A stretch of 64,000 bases of DNA from Paenibacillus sp. DCT19 (GTDB lineage Bacteria > Bacillota > Bacilli > Paenibacillales > Paenibacillaceae): NCBI RefSeq assembly GCF_003268635.1, contig NZ_CP029639.1, positions 1,437,501 through 1,501,500 of the forward strand, written 5' to 3'. Each line of letters opens with the position of its first letter. Within the stretch, counting starts at the first letter, position 1. The position numbers were made by a program, and so were the translations under genes. This document shows positions 17,266 through 26,891 of this stretch, in pieces. Below the pieces are notes generated by a model. The model was not told the DNA's origin. It made no database searches and saw only the letters and a list, made by a program, of their open reading frames with translations.

Positions 17266-17807
17266 ATGGATAAAGAGACATGGGAGCAACTAACGATTGT
17301 AGATGACTTATACCGCAAAATGGTACGCAGATTTGTGAAAGAACGGGATCGCGTTAGCGTAGAGGGGTAACGTTACCTGCCATGCTCATTCTACAAAAGA
17401 TCATTCGTGATGGTGAGCAGCGACTTGGCGATCTGGCAGAACAGATGGATTTTACCTCAGGTGCAATCACTGCACTGAGCGACAAGCTGGAAAGCGCCGG
17501 GTATACAGTTCGCCGCCGTAAGGAGGATGATCGCCGCACGGTATTGTTGGATATTACCGCCAAAGGGCGGGAGATGGTGGCTCGCAACAACAACATCGGT
17601 GATCGATGTATTACGCTTCTGTTTCAAGGGTTCACGGTAGAGGAGCTGGAACAACAGAGCCGTTTCTATGAACGGATATTTGCCAATCTGGAGGGATTCT
17701 CCGAAACGTTGCTGGGGCTGGCAGAACAGAATGCGGATGCTCCATCACCTGTGGATCAGGAACAGAAGCCAGCGCGAAACAGTGAGAAAAATTATTTGAG
17801 TTATTAA
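17266..17807 (+). CDS. MarR-family transcriptional regulator, frameshifted
   Basis: ATG 17266 has AAGGGAAGG 7 bases upstream. The frame reads DKETWEQLTIVDDLYRKMVRRFVKERDRVSVEG and stops at 17370; the continuation VTLPAMLILQKIIRDGEQRLGDLAEQM is in the next frame and needs one more G in the run 17364-17367. The restored product has about 180 residues. It has a MarR winged-helix: helix-turn-helix LGDLAEQMDFTSGAITALSDKLE, then wing YTVRRRKEDDRRTVLLDIT. It heads an operon with a sulfotransferase-like protein and an ABC importer and probably represses it, with the ligand unknown. Confidence 0.85.
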
Positions 17808-17865
17808 TTAGGGAGTTTTCAGACACGACCTAGTTCTATAAACCACTATGAAGGAGCGAATTACA

Positions 17866-19332
17866 ATGGGACACTCAACTATTTACCCGACAGGGGCAAC
17901 GGTATTTCAACCAGACAAAGCATGGAGTGGGTATACAATCTTTCAGGCAGGGGATGAAGGGGTTGTTTTGATCGACATGAACGGTAGAGAAGTCCGTCTG
18001 TGGAAAGGATTGATCGGTTTTCCGGCCAAATTATTCCCGGGTGGCTACGTGCTTGGAAGCACTGGACGCAGAGATCCGAAGTTTGGTATTCAGGATAACC
18101 TGGATCTGGTACAGGTGGATTGGGACGGTAACATCGTCTGGAGATACGACGGATATGAACACATTGAAGACCCTGGTTATGAGCCGCTCTGGTATGCAAG
18201 GCAGCATCATGACTATCAGCGGGAAGGTAATCCGGTGGGTTATTATGCCCCAGGTTTGGTACCGAAGATCGGTAGTGGTACCACACTGATTCTGTCTCAC
18301 AAAAACGTGAATAATCCGAACATATCGGATAAGCCGTTGCTAGATGATACGATCCTCGAAGTGGATTGGCAGGGCAATATCATATGGGAATGGGCGGCAA
18401 ACGAGCATTTCGAGGAACTGGGCTTCGACGAAGCGGCACGCAATGTGTTATTCCGTGATCCCAACTCTCGATCCTTCGGTCATCTGGGAGGGGGCGTGGG
18501 AGACTGGCTGCATATCAACTCCGCTTCGTATGTTGGGCCAAACCGCTTCTATGATGCCGGGGACGAACGTTTCCATCCGGATAACATTATCTGGGATGCA
18601 CGCGAAGCTAATATTATTGCCATTACCGACAAACGCACAGGTAATATCGTCTGGCAGCTCGGGCCAGATTACTCCCGACCAGAGGTGAAGCATATCGGAT
18701 GGATCATCGGTCAGCACCATGCCCACATTATCCCGAAAGGTCTTCCTGGTGAAGGTAACCTGCTTGTGTTCGACAACGGGGGTTGGGCTGGATATGGTCT
18801 GCCGAACCCGGCTTCTCCGATTGGATTGAAATCAGCGGTGCGTGATCATTCCCGGGTACTGGAGATTGATCCAGTCACGTTGGAGATCATCTGGCAGTAT
18901 ACCCCGGCAGAAGCAGGCTTCTCGGTGCCAACGGATTCATATAAATTTTATAGTCCATATATCAGCTCTGCTCAACGACTTGCGAACGGTAATACACTTA
19001 TCACGGAAGGTTCGAATGGACGTCTGTTCGAGGTAACGCGTGAGCATGAACTAGTTTGGGAATATATCTCGCCGTATTGGAATGGTCGGAACACCAACAT
19101 GGTGTATCGTTCTTACCGTGTTCCTTATAGCTGGGTTCCGCAGTTGGACAGACCAGAAGAAACAGCGATTGAGCAGATTGATGTCGAGAATTATCGTGTC
19201 CCGGGAGCTGCACCAAAAGGGGCTGAATCCGTCGTCAGTGTTATAGCGACACTACCATTCGTCGAAGAAGCCGCTTGCGTGACGACCTCACATGATCTGA
19301 AATCTGATAAAGACAACCATACGAATGACTAG
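17866..19332 (+). CDS. arylsulfotransferase-family protein (ASST-like), cytoplasmic
   Basis: 488 residues. ATG 17866 is chosen because AAGGAG lies 9 bases upstream; the in-frame ATG at 17848 has no site. The sequence is a beta-propeller with repeated blocks of the type VDWDGNIVWRYDGYEH, VDWQGNIIWEWAANEHFEELG, and ITDKRTGNIVWQLGP, plus conserved QHHDYQ, HINSA and QHHAHI histidines, as in the arylsulfotransferase family that moves sulfate between phenolic compounds. Unlike the Gram-negative periplasmic enzymes there is no signal peptide. It sits between marR and an SsuA/TauA-type importer, suggesting use of imported aryl or organosulfur compounds. Confidence 0.75.
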   Translation: MGHSTIYPTGATVFQPDKAWSGYTIFQAGDEGVVLIDMNGREVRLWKGLIGFPAKLFPGGYVLGSTGRRDPKFGIQDNLDLVQVDWDGNIVWRYDGYEHIEDPGYEPLWYARQHHDYQREGNPVGYYAPGLVPKIGSGTTLILSHKNVNNPNISDKPLLDDTILEVDWQGNIIWEWAANEHFEELGFDEAARNVLFRDPNSRSFGHLGGGVGDWLHINSASYVGPNRFYDAGDERFHPDNIIWDAREANIIAITDKRTGNIVWQLGPDYSRPEVKHIGWIIGQHHAHIIPKGLPGEGNLLVFDNGGWAGYGLPNPASPIGLKSAVRDHSRVLEIDPVTLEIIWQYTPAEAGFSVPTDSYKFYSPYISSAQRLANGNTLITEGSNGRLFEVTREHELVWEYISPYWNGRNTNMVYRSYRVPYSWVPQLDRPEETAIEQIDVENYRVPGAAPKGAESVVSVIATLPFVEEAACVTTSHDLKSDKDNHTND

Positions 19333-19365
19333 GATAAACATTAATTATACGCAGGGGTGATTTCC

Positions 19366-20391
19366 GTGAAAAGATCATTGATCCATTCATCCATTATGCT
19401 TTTAGTTACGACTATGCTTATACTTTCCGGTTGTGCATCGGGAGGGGAGAGCGGGGCACAGACCGGAAATGCTAGTGCTGAAGGGAAGAAAATAAAAATC
19501 AGGATTGCCGATACGGCAAGTAATCCGACGTTTCGTATTGCGATCGAGAAAGGATTTTTTGCGGAGCAGGGCATTGACGCTGAAAGTATGATTTTCGGAA
19601 CGCCTGCTGAAGGGGTGAACGCCTTGTTCATCAATCAGATCGATATTGCTTATGGTGCGGATTTTCCGGTCTTAAACGCTCTCTCCAAAGGTGACTATTC
19701 CGTCATCGCTTCGGCTGGGCAAGCAACGGATTATGCGGCGGAGTCATGGAAGTTGTATGTGAGTAACGACATTCAATCCGCTGCCGATCTAAAAGGGAAA
19801 AAGGTGAGCTTTTTGAGAGGTACCTTCATTCCATACCTATGGGATGAGTACCTGAAGGAGAACGGTGTGGCATTGCAGGATGTAACGCAGGTGGGGCAGG
19901 GTTCTTTTGACGAGACATACATTGCACTCAAACAAGGTGATCTGGATGCTGCCTGGGTTGTAGGATCGGCGTTGACCGACAAATTCGATGCGCTGGACAA
20001 CGTGCATCAGCTATCGGACATGTCAAAAACCTCAGTGCGACTAGGTATGGGACTTGTTGCGAGTGATGCATTCATTTCGGAGAATCCTGAAATAATTGGC
20101 GGGTTCCTGAAGGCACTCAATCAAGCTTCAGAGTATGTGCAGGCTAACCCAGAAGAAGTGGCTGACTTGCAATACAAGTTAACGAAACAGCCAAAAGAAG
20201 CGACTTTGAAGGATATCCCGATTAATCCTTGGGTTGTTGGTTTCACTCAAGTGGCCTATGACAGCCTTGACAAGCAAAAGCAGTATATGGTCGATAATGG
20301 AATCATTCAGCAGGATTTCGAGCTTGCAAGTAAATTGAAGTTGGAGCCGTTAAGCAAGGTGCTGCCGGATCAGGTCACTTTTGGGAAGTAG
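19366..20391 (+). CDS. ABC transporter substrate-binding lipoprotein (SsuA/TauA/NMT1 type)
   Basis: About 341 residues. GTG 19366 follows CAGGGGTGA by about 6 bases; GTG 19357 is within that site. Lipoprotein signal with lipobox LSGC near residue 22. The mature protein has the NMT1/SsuA pattern: IRIADTASNPTFRIAIEKGFFAEQGI, then DIAYGADFPVLNALSKGDYSVIASAG and ALKQGDLDAAWVVG. This family binds sulfonates, taurine, nitrate or thiamine precursors. The neighbouring sulfotransferase favours a sulfur compound, by inference only. It is followed by its ATPase and permease genes. Confidence 0.87.
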   Translation: MKRSLIHSSIMLLVTTMLILSGCASGGESGAQTGNASAEGKKIKIRIADTASNPTFRIAIEKGFFAEQGIDAESMIFGTPAEGVNALFINQIDIAYGADFPVLNALSKGDYSVIASAGQATDYAAESWKLYVSNDIQSAADLKGKKVSFLRGTFIPYLWDEYLKENGVALQDVTQVGQGSFDETYIALKQGDLDAAWVVGSALTDKFDALDNVHQLSDMSKTSVRLGMGLVASDAFISENPEIIGGFLKALNQASEYVQANPEEVADLQYKLTKQPKEATLKDIPINPWVVGFTQVAYDSLDKQKQYMVDNGIIQQDFELASKLKLEPLSKVLPDQVTFGK

Positions 20392-20418
20392 ATACATCAG
20401 TACAGAGGAGGGGCTTAC

Positions 20419-21195
20419 ATGTCAACATCTGCGACGATATCGGCAATTGAGATCGAACAGCTTCGTAAAAGCTATAACGATGGTACAGCTGGCGATGTTC
20501 ATTACATTATCAAAGACGTGAATCTGGTTATCAGGGGAGGCGAATTCTTTGTCCTGTTGGGGCCAAGTGGTTGCGGCAAATCAACGTTGCTCAACATGGT
20601 AGCCGGTTTTATTTCCAAATCAAGCGGACAACTGAAAGTTAATGCGAGTGAAATCGTGAAGCCGGGTAAAGACCGAGCCATGGTGTTTCAACAGGCAGAT
20701 TCTTCGCTGTTTCCATGGTTAACTGTGAGGCAGAATGTGGAGTTCGGGCTGCGTATGGCACATGTACCTAAGGTGGATCGGAAGGCGATCTCAGATCGGT
20801 TTATCGCGATGGTTGGTTTGAATGGTCACGAATCCAAATTCCCCAAGGAACTTTCAGGCGGCATGAAACAACGAGTTCAGCTCGCACGGGTGCTTGCTAA
20901 CGACCCGGCGATTCTGTTGATGGATGAACCATTTGGAGCGCTCGACGCGATGACGCGCAGGACGATGCAGAAGGAATTGGTCAATATCTGGCGGGAGACG
21001 AACAAAACGGTTATTTTCGTGACCCATGACATTCAGGAAGCGTTGCTGCTCGGTGAGCGGATCGGCATCATGTCAGTGGGGCCTTCCTCCAACATTACGG
21101 ACATCTATGACGTGAATTTGCCCTACCCGCGCAATATCGCCTCAGAGGAACTGGGAGTCCTATACGAGCGGATTGGCAGCCATTTTGAGAAATAG
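20419..21195 (+). CDS. ABC transporter ATP-binding protein (SsuB/TauB type)
   Basis: 258 residues from ATG 20419 behind GAGGAGG. All nucleotide-binding motifs are intact: Walker A GPSGCGKST near residue 48, Q-loop VFQQADSSLFPW, signature LSGGMKQR near 143, Walker B ILLMDEP near 165 and switch His in FVTHD. The closest type by pattern is the nitrate/sulfonate/taurine family. It powers the importer made with the lipoprotein before it and the permease 12 bases after it. Confidence 0.93.
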   Translation: MSTSATISAIEIEQLRKSYNDGTAGDVHYIIKDVNLVIRGGEFFVLLGPSGCGKSTLLNMVAGFISKSSGQLKVNASEIVKPGKDRAMVFQQADSSLFPWLTVRQNVEFGLRMAHVPKVDRKAISDRFIAMVGLNGHESKFPKELSGGMKQRVQLARVLANDPAILLMDEPFGALDAMTRRTMQKELVNIWRETNKTVIFVTHDIQEALLLGERIGIMSVGPSSNITDIYDVNLPYPRNIASEELGVLYERIGSHFEK

Positions 21196-21207
21196 GAGGT
21201 GGACGTT

Positions 21208-21984
21208 ATGACATGGTTGGAGCGTAAATGGATTACAGTTCCAATATTATGGTTGGTTGTTATCGGTATTTGGCAGATTGGTGCGTTGATCTACGGATCA
21301 GACGTTGTTCCAGGGCCATGGGCGACATTACTTGGAGCCAAGGAGTTAATAGCCGATGGTACGTTAGTGCAGTATATTGGCATCAGCTTTCAGCGCGTGT
21401 TGATTGGATGGGTTCTCGGCAGCCTGATTGCTATTCCGATTGGTCTGCTGATCGGTCAGGTACATATCATCCGTGTGTTTGCAGAGCCATTCCTGAATTT
21501 TATCCGCTTCATTCCACCTATCGCGTTCATTACGTTGTTTCTGGTCTGGTTCGGAATCGGAGAACAATCGAAGATTGCCCTGATTATGTATGCGACCTTT
21601 TTTATTGTAATTCTTAATACATTAACTGGTGTGCTTGCTGTAGAAGAAGATAAAATCCGTTCAGCCCGCAGCATGGGGGCGAGTGAATGGCAGATATTGC
21701 TTCACGTGGTTGTGCCGGCAACGACGCCGTACATTTTTACCGGAGTAAGGCTAGCTATGGGGACGTCCTACATGGCGATCATCGGAGCGGAAATGATTGC
21801 TTCCAATGAAGGTGTCGGTTACCTGATCTGGAATTCGCGTTTATTCTTTCGCACAGACTGGATCTTTGTCGGCTTAATCTGCCTGGGGTTCATGGGATTT
21901 ACTACCGACAGATTGTTCAACTTATTTGGGCGCAAGGTGTTAGGTAGGTACGGTATATCGAATGCACCAGCGTGGAAAAGGTAA
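21208..21984 (+). CDS. ABC transporter permease (SsuC/TauC type)
   Basis: 258 residues. ATG 21208 lies 6-7 bases after AGGAGGTGG; GTG 21199 overlaps that site. About six membrane helices (first at PILWLVVIGIWQIGALIY). The coupling loop EEDKIRSARSMGASEWQILLHVVVPATTPYIFTGVR is the EAA motif of BPD_transp_1. It is the last gene of the operon and is followed by a terminator at 22015. Confidence 0.92.
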   Translation: MTWLERKWITVPILWLVVIGIWQIGALIYGSDVVPGPWATLLGAKELIADGTLVQYIGISFQRVLIGWVLGSLIAIPIGLLIGQVHIIRVFAEPFLNFIRFIPPIAFITLFLVWFGIGEQSKIALIMYATFFIVILNTLTGVLAVEEDKIRSARSMGASEWQILLHVVVPATTPYIFTGVRLAMGTSYMAIIGAEMIASNEGVGYLIWNSRLFFRTDWIFVGLICLGFMGFTTDRLFNLFGRKVLGRYGISNAPAWKR

Positions 21985-22014
21985 ACTGTGAAGATCGGTA
22001 TGAATGAGCACATG

Positions 22015-22055
22015 AGCGATTCGCAAACGTAACATTTTGCGAGGTCGCTTTTTTC
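22015..22055 (+). terminator. terminator of the sulfotransferase/ABC operon
   Basis: AGCGA-T-TCGCAAA, loop CGTAACAT, TTTGCGA-GG-TCGCT, then six Ts and CATTTA. Confidence 0.82.
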
Positions 22056-22212
22056 ATTTATATGGACTCTTATATAGACTCTATTTTGAGGAGAATGCGC
22101 CCATGTATAGGTTGAGAGGTTGCACGAACGATCATTGGTCAGGGTATAATGAGATATAAAGGACTGACCATAACAAGTTGATGTGAGAAGATATAACAAT
22201 GACAGATAGGTT

Positions 22213-22245
22213 TTGCTTTTCGAAACCGCTGATTATGTGTATAAT
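22213..22245 (+). promoter_or_regulatory. candidate promoter(s) of the dGTPase gene
   Basis: A good -10 TATAAT at 22240-22245, preceded by TGTG, with weak -35 candidates (TTGCTT 22213, 21-base spacer). A second pair, TTGCAC 22120 and TATAAT 22145 (19-base spacer), lies further upstream. Neither has ideal spacing. Confidence 0.4.
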
Positions 22246-22282
22246 CACTCAAAATAGAGACAGTCGGCTAGGAGTGATCAAG

Positions 22283-23697
22283 ATGCAATGGAACGATCTG
22301 AGAGAACATAGACAATACCCTGAATTAACGAAGCTGGATGGGGCTCGTGCAGCCTATGAACGGGATTATTCGAGACTTATCCACTCACCGACCTTCCGTC
22401 GGTTGCAAGGCAAATCCCAGGTGTTTGGGGCAGGGACGGGCGACTATTATCGCACACGTTTGACTCATTCGCTAGAGGTAGCACAGATTGCACGAGAGGC
22501 AGCCAGAAGCCTGCTACGTCGTTTTCCCGAGGTGGATTGGAATCAGGCTGATAGCCCTGGGCTCATTATCGATTCGGAAGTGGTGGAATGTGCCGCGATT
22601 GCGCATGATTTTGGTCATCCACCGTTTGGACATAAAGGGGAAGAGGTGTTAGACGGTATTCTGGATGATCTCATCAACACCGAAGTGAAGAAGATCATGA
22701 AGAAGAGCCGTAGTGCGAAGACACCTAGACCAGAAGCGGAAGTTCGTGCTGAGCTGAAGCGTAAATATGAACATTTTGAAGGCAATGCGCATAACTTCCG
22801 GCTCATCATGTATTTGGAGAAACGGGAGGATATCGACGGACTTAATCTGTCCGATGCAGTGCTGCTGGGTATTAATAAGTACCTTATCCAGGTACAGAGA
22901 GCAAGAAGGGCATGTATCATCATGAGTGGCAGTATATTCGCGAGATTCGTGATCGTTGGAACATCCCGGCAGGCAAGAAGACGCTTGAAGCGCAGTTAAT
23001 GGATCTCTGTGACGACATCGCCTACTCCGCGCATGATCTGGAGGATGGCATCAAAGCAGGCAAAATTGAGGTGCATGAGCACTTCCTGCAAGATCCTCAT
23101 ATCAATCGACTTATCGTCGATAAAATTACGACGCTTGAGGATCTGTTCTGGAACGGTTGGACGCGCGAAGCCATTGGACAAAAGGTAGAAGAGGTACTTG
23201 CTTCATTTCTGCGTGTATGGAATGAGAAAATGCCGTTCTGCGAGCATGATTACTCACGGACTCGCCGTGAGGTCAAGGCGTACTGGGTTAGTCTGTTTGT
23301 AGGCAGTTTAGGCGTAATTGACGACGGGAACTGGAAGAAGGTTACGTTTGTTCGGGAAGGCAAGGAAGATCTCGATATGCTGCGCACGGTGAGTGTGCTG
23401 AAAAGCTTCGCTTGGGTGACCATGATTCGTGACCTGCGTGTGCAGCGCCTGCAAAAGCGTAGTGAATGGATGATTAAACGCCTATGGGATGCATTCCTAG
23501 ATCCAGAGACATCCAAGTCGATTATCCCGTCGGACTGGCTGCAACGGTATGAGAAGGATCAGGCGAAGTCGAATCCGATCTGGACCTGGGAGCATATGGT
23601 GATTGATTACATTGCTGGTATGACGGATGCTTTTGCCGAGAAAATCTATAATGAACTATATGGCTTGAAGGTTGGCTCCATCTACGATCTCGATTAG
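22283..23697 (+). CDS. dgt: dGTP triphosphohydrolase (HD domain), frameshifted
   Basis: ATG 22283 follows AGGAGTGAT. The first frame carries RLQGKSQVFG, RTRLTHSLEVAQIAREA and AIAHDFGHPPFGHKGEEVL, the HD-domain metal ligands of dGTPases, and runs out at 22999. The second frame starts with GMYHHEWQYIREIRDRW and includes LMDLCDDIAYSAHDLEDGI. One additional G in 22918-22920 joins them (RRGMYHHEW), giving about 471 residues, normal for the family. The enzyme hydrolyses dGTP to deoxyguanosine and triphosphate; related HD enzymes also act as phage defence. Functional if the frameshift is a sequencing gap. Confidence 0.85.
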
Positions 23698-23706
23698 TTA
23701 TAAGTT

Positions 23707-23740
23707 GTTTTCTTGGTACTGAAAACCGAACTTTTTGAAC
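23707..23740 (-). repeat. MITE-like repeat, end fragment (copy D)
   Basis: GTTTTCTTGGTACTGAAAACC and the terminal CTTTTTGAAC match the end of the repeat seen fully at 49489-49655 (same orientation as that copy). Only about 34 bases remain, directly after the dGTPase gene. Confidence 0.65.
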
Positions 23741-23777
23741 ATTCATTATAAGATTAAAAGTATACAAGGATAGGGAG

Positions 23778-24782
23778 ATGAGACGCTTGGATATTCGCGC
23801 AAGTCATCCAACCCATCTGGGCGTGCTTGACTTAGTTCCAAGGTTAAACGGAGTTTCAGCAGAGCATGCATTGCAACAAGCGGTAACGCTCGCTCAACAT
23901 GCTGAAGAATGGGGATATTTGCGTTACTGGACTTCGGAGCATCATGATATGGAAGAACTCGCTTCAGCATCACCAGAGGTGCTCCTTGCTCATGTTGGAG
24001 CAAGAACATCCTCAATTCGGCTGGGATCGGGTGCAGTGCTTCTGCCACATTATAGCGCACTCAAGGTAGCTGAGTCGTTCCGCTTGCTTGCATCACTTTA
24101 TCCTGGACGGGTAGAGCTGGGCCTGGGAAGGGCGCCTGGTGGTGGGCCTCATGCTACGATGGCACTGAGTGGTAACTATCTGCAGCATGTATCCAAGCTG
24201 CCTGATAAGCTGGAAGCACTCACTGCACTCCTTGAGGATCGCTATACCTATGAGGAGCATGAGGTACAAGCGCGACCTGTTCCAGAGCATCCGTTATCGC
24301 TGTGGATGCTCGGCACGAATGTGAAGAGTGCTGAGTTTGCTGCCCGTTTTGGTATGGGATATGTATTTGGTCAATTCATGAGTGAGGCAGATGGAACAGA
24401 GGCTGTGCGGCGATACCGGGAAGGCTTTGTGCCGAGTGTCCATCGAACCGAGCCGGAAGTGATGGTGGCTGTGAGTGTTCTATGTGCGGAGGATGAGGAG
24501 CAAGCGCGAAGCTGGAGTCGTCAGATGGAAGAGCGACGCAGGGCTAGTAGAGCAGGTAATTCTTCACAGAGTAACGGTGATGAGAGCACTCCTAATCCAG
24601 ATGCAGAATCATCAGAACGGCATATCGCCGGGACACCTGAGCAAGTGTGGGAGCAGATGCACCGAGTGAGCGAACGCTTGGGTGCGGATCAGTTGCTCAT
24701 TGTTACGGCAGGGCCTGACTATGAACGGAGATTGGAATCCTACAAACTTCTCGCGGAATATCAGAAAAGGTTCAACCTATAA
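23778..24782 (+). CDS. LLM-class flavin-dependent oxidoreductase
   Basis: 334 residues, luciferase-like monooxygenase fold. Landmarks: LGVLDLVPRLNGVSAEHAL, AEEWGYLRYWTSEHHDMEELASASPEV (the conserved W-x-x-EHH), IRLGSGAVLLPHYSALKVAESF, and LGLGRAPGG. A polar insert around residues 255-280 (ASRAGNSSQSNGDESTP) is low-complexity and probably a surface loop. The substrate cannot be told; homologues are often annotated as alkanal monooxygenase-like. It starts at ATG 23778 with GGATAGGGAG upstream. Confidence 0.87.
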   Translation: MRRLDIRASHPTHLGVLDLVPRLNGVSAEHALQQAVTLAQHAEEWGYLRYWTSEHHDMEELASASPEVLLAHVGARTSSIRLGSGAVLLPHYSALKVAESFRLLASLYPGRVELGLGRAPGGGPHATMALSGNYLQHVSKLPDKLEALTALLEDRYTYEEHEVQARPVPEHPLSLWMLGTNVKSAEFAARFGMGYVFGQFMSEADGTEAVRRYREGFVPSVHRTEPEVMVAVSVLCAEDEEQARSWSRQMEERRRASRAGNSSQSNGDESTPNPDAESSERHIAGTPEQVWEQMHRVSERLGADQLLIVTAGPDYERRLESYKLLAEYQKRFNL

Positions 24783-25112
24783 GATGTCAGGATTAGCTGC
24801 GGTTCACGAATGTTGGTGTACTGCAGCTTTTTATTATGATTTTATAGGTAGAAAGGTTGGGGAATTAGGATTATACTTCATGAAGATGAAAGTCTATCGC
24901 AAATCCTATGCAGCAATCACAAGATTTTACAAAACAAAGTATCTTAATAACAAAAGAATGTTATAATACTTTACGTCTGTTTTGCCACAGATATAATATA
25001 GAAAAGGATATTTTGCAAGATGCCAAAAGAAGGTTGATTAGCAGACAAAAGTCCTAAAAATCCATTTATGAACACGCACTATTAAGCCGATCAGGCACGA
25101 GGGGGAAATCGT
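24783..25112 (+). other. 330-bp non-coding region before the chemoreceptor gene
   Basis: No supported ORF; a 94-codon frame crossing the upstream gene end has no ribosome binding site. TATAAT-like motifs exist near 24962. GAGGGGG at 25099-25105 serves the next gene. Confidence 0.35.
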
Positions 25113-26825
25113 ATGTTCAGCAGATTCAAGATCAAGAGTATTGGTCTGCGTATCAGCATCGCGTTCTATCTGTTAATCCTCTGTTTAATTCTTCTGAGCG
25201 TGACCATCATCACCCGAATGAATTCGATGGAAGCCAACACTAACGAAATAACGGGTAACTGGATGCCCTCCATTCAGCAGATTAATCGAATCAATTATAC
25301 GACAGAGCATGTTTTGTCACTGAGCTACCGTCATTTCGATGCACAGGCAGCGGACAAAACGGGACTAGCTGAAGAGCGTACTCAGTATATTCGTGAAACG
25401 GCTCAGGCTATCAAGATATATGATCAACAGCCGAAAGCTCCAGAGGAGAAGGAACATTGGGATGCCTTCAAATCCAAATGGGAAGCTTATCTCAAAATTA
25501 ACACACAATCCATCAAGCTGAGCGATGAAGGGCAAGAGCAGCTAGCGAAGGAAGTATCGGAGAAGGGTGCCGATTCGTTTGATGCTATGCAGGTTGATCT
25601 GGATTACCTGGTGGAGTACAACCAAAATCAATCAGATTTATCCGCGGCTCAAACTATTCGTTCTGTGCAAGATGGTCGTATGATTATCATTATTGGAGTA
25701 CTGATTATGATCGTAATTACCGTAATTACTATTCCGATTATCCGTTCCCAGGTTGTTAAACCTTTGCTTCGCGTCATTAGTGCAGTGAAATTGATCGCCG
25801 AAGGGCAATTGAACGTTCAAGACATACATACGAAACATCAGGATGAAGTCGGCGTTCTGGCTAAGGCAGTCAATGATATGAAAGGTAACCTGACTTCCAT
25901 GGTGCTGAATGTAAGACGAGTTGCAGAAGCGGTGAACCGTCAGAGCAGTGAACTAGCGATTTCCTCGGAAGAGGTTAAGATCGGTAGTAGTCAAATTGCA
26001 CTCACGATGGAAGAGTCTGCGAAGGCGGCTGAGAGTCAGGCGGAAACGGCCGTGCAGTCTGCACGTACGGTTGAGGAACTGAATGAGCATATTCAGCAGC
26101 ATACAGAACAAGGGAAACAGCTACGAATCATGTCGGATCTTGTGTTAGAACAGGGCTTGAATGGACGCAAGGCGATGGAACTATCCGTACAGCAGATGAA
26201 GCAAATCGCAGGTTCTGTCTCCAGCTCTATGGATAAGATGGAGCAGTTGGATCGCAAAAATGAAGATATCTCGAAGCTGGTACAAGTAATCCATGATATT
26301 GCGCGTCAGACGAATCTGCTTGCGTTGAATGCTTCTATTGAGGCAGCACGTGCGGGAGAGAGTGGCAGAGGGTTTGCTGTCGTTGCAGCTGAGGTTCGCA
26401 AATTATCGGAGGCTGTACAGACTTCGGTAGAAGAGATTACAACGATTACCCAAGATATCCAGCAGGACTCCCAAGGCGTTGTGGCTGAGTTGAGAACTGG
26501 CGTTCAGGAGACGGAACGTGGTCAGGAGCAATTCCTGCAAACGGGAAGTGTGTTTAAGAACATCAATGAGTCGGTTGAGGGCATGGTTCAGGTGATTGGA
26601 ACGATGACCGATGGGCTCGAAGGCATGCAGGAAGCTAGCGGGCGTATGAATGACTTCAGCCAACAGATCTCGGCTGTATCGGAACAATCTGCGGCGAGTG
26701 TCGAGGAGGTATCGGCATCGGCGGAAGAGCAAGTTAGTTCAATGGAAACGATTAGTGGTAGTATTCAGAATTTGAAGGAACTGTCCGATGACCTGCTCAC
26801 CTCCATTGAGAAATTAAAAATATAA
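25113..26825 (+). CDS. methyl-accepting chemotaxis protein
   Basis: 570 residues. Membrane helix 1 near residues 12-34, an extracellular four-helix-bundle sensor (about 35-188, with [22 protein letters not shown]), membrane helix 2 near 189-211 ([21 protein letters not shown] region), a HAMP domain ([20 protein letters not shown]) and the cytoplasmic signalling coiled coil, whose hairpin tip [20 protein letters not shown] is intact near 400. Ligand unknown. It signals through CheW/CheA to the flagellar motor. Monocistronic in appearance, with a MTase-like gene 66 bases downstream. Confidence 0.95.
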   Translation: MFSRFKIKSIGLRISIAFYLLILCLILLSVTIITRMNSMEANTNEITGNWMPSIQQINRINYTTEHVLSLSYRHFDAQAADKTGLAEERTQYIRETAQAIKIYDQQPKAPEEKEHWDAFKSKWEAYLKINTQSIKLSDEGQEQLAKEVSEKGADSFDAMQVDLDYLVEYNQNQSDLSAAQTIRSVQDGRMIIIIGVLIMIVITVITIPIIRSQVVKPLLRVISAVKLIAEGQLNVQDIHTKHQDEVGVLAKAVNDMKGNLTSMVLNVRRVAEAVNRQSSELAISSEEVKIGSSQIALTMEESAKAAESQAETAVQSARTVEELNEHIQQHTEQGKQLRIMSDLVLEQGLNGRKAMELSVQQMKQIAGSVSSSMDKMEQLDRKNEDISKLVQVIHDIARQTNLLALNASIEAARAGESGRGFAVVAAEVRKLSEAVQTSVEEITTITQDIQQDSQGVVAELRTGVQETERGQEQFLQTGSVFKNINESVEGMVQVIGTMTDGLEGMQEASGRMNDFSQQISAVSEQSAASVEEVSASAEEQVSSMETISGSIQNLKELSDDLLTSIEKLKI

Positions 26826-26891
26826 ATGTTCTTCTGGGTACGAATAAGTGGGATTGTTGAACTCGCATTTATAATAGAAGAAACATGAAGG

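Noticed and set aside
24682..24966. 94-codon ORF overlapping the end of the LLM oxidoreductase
   Set aside because: Starts inside the gene in another frame and lacks a site; sequence looks random.
25086..25093. GCCGATCA before the chemoreceptor as a sigma-D -10 box
   Set aside because: Resembles GCCGATAA, but no TAAA -35 at the required distance is present.
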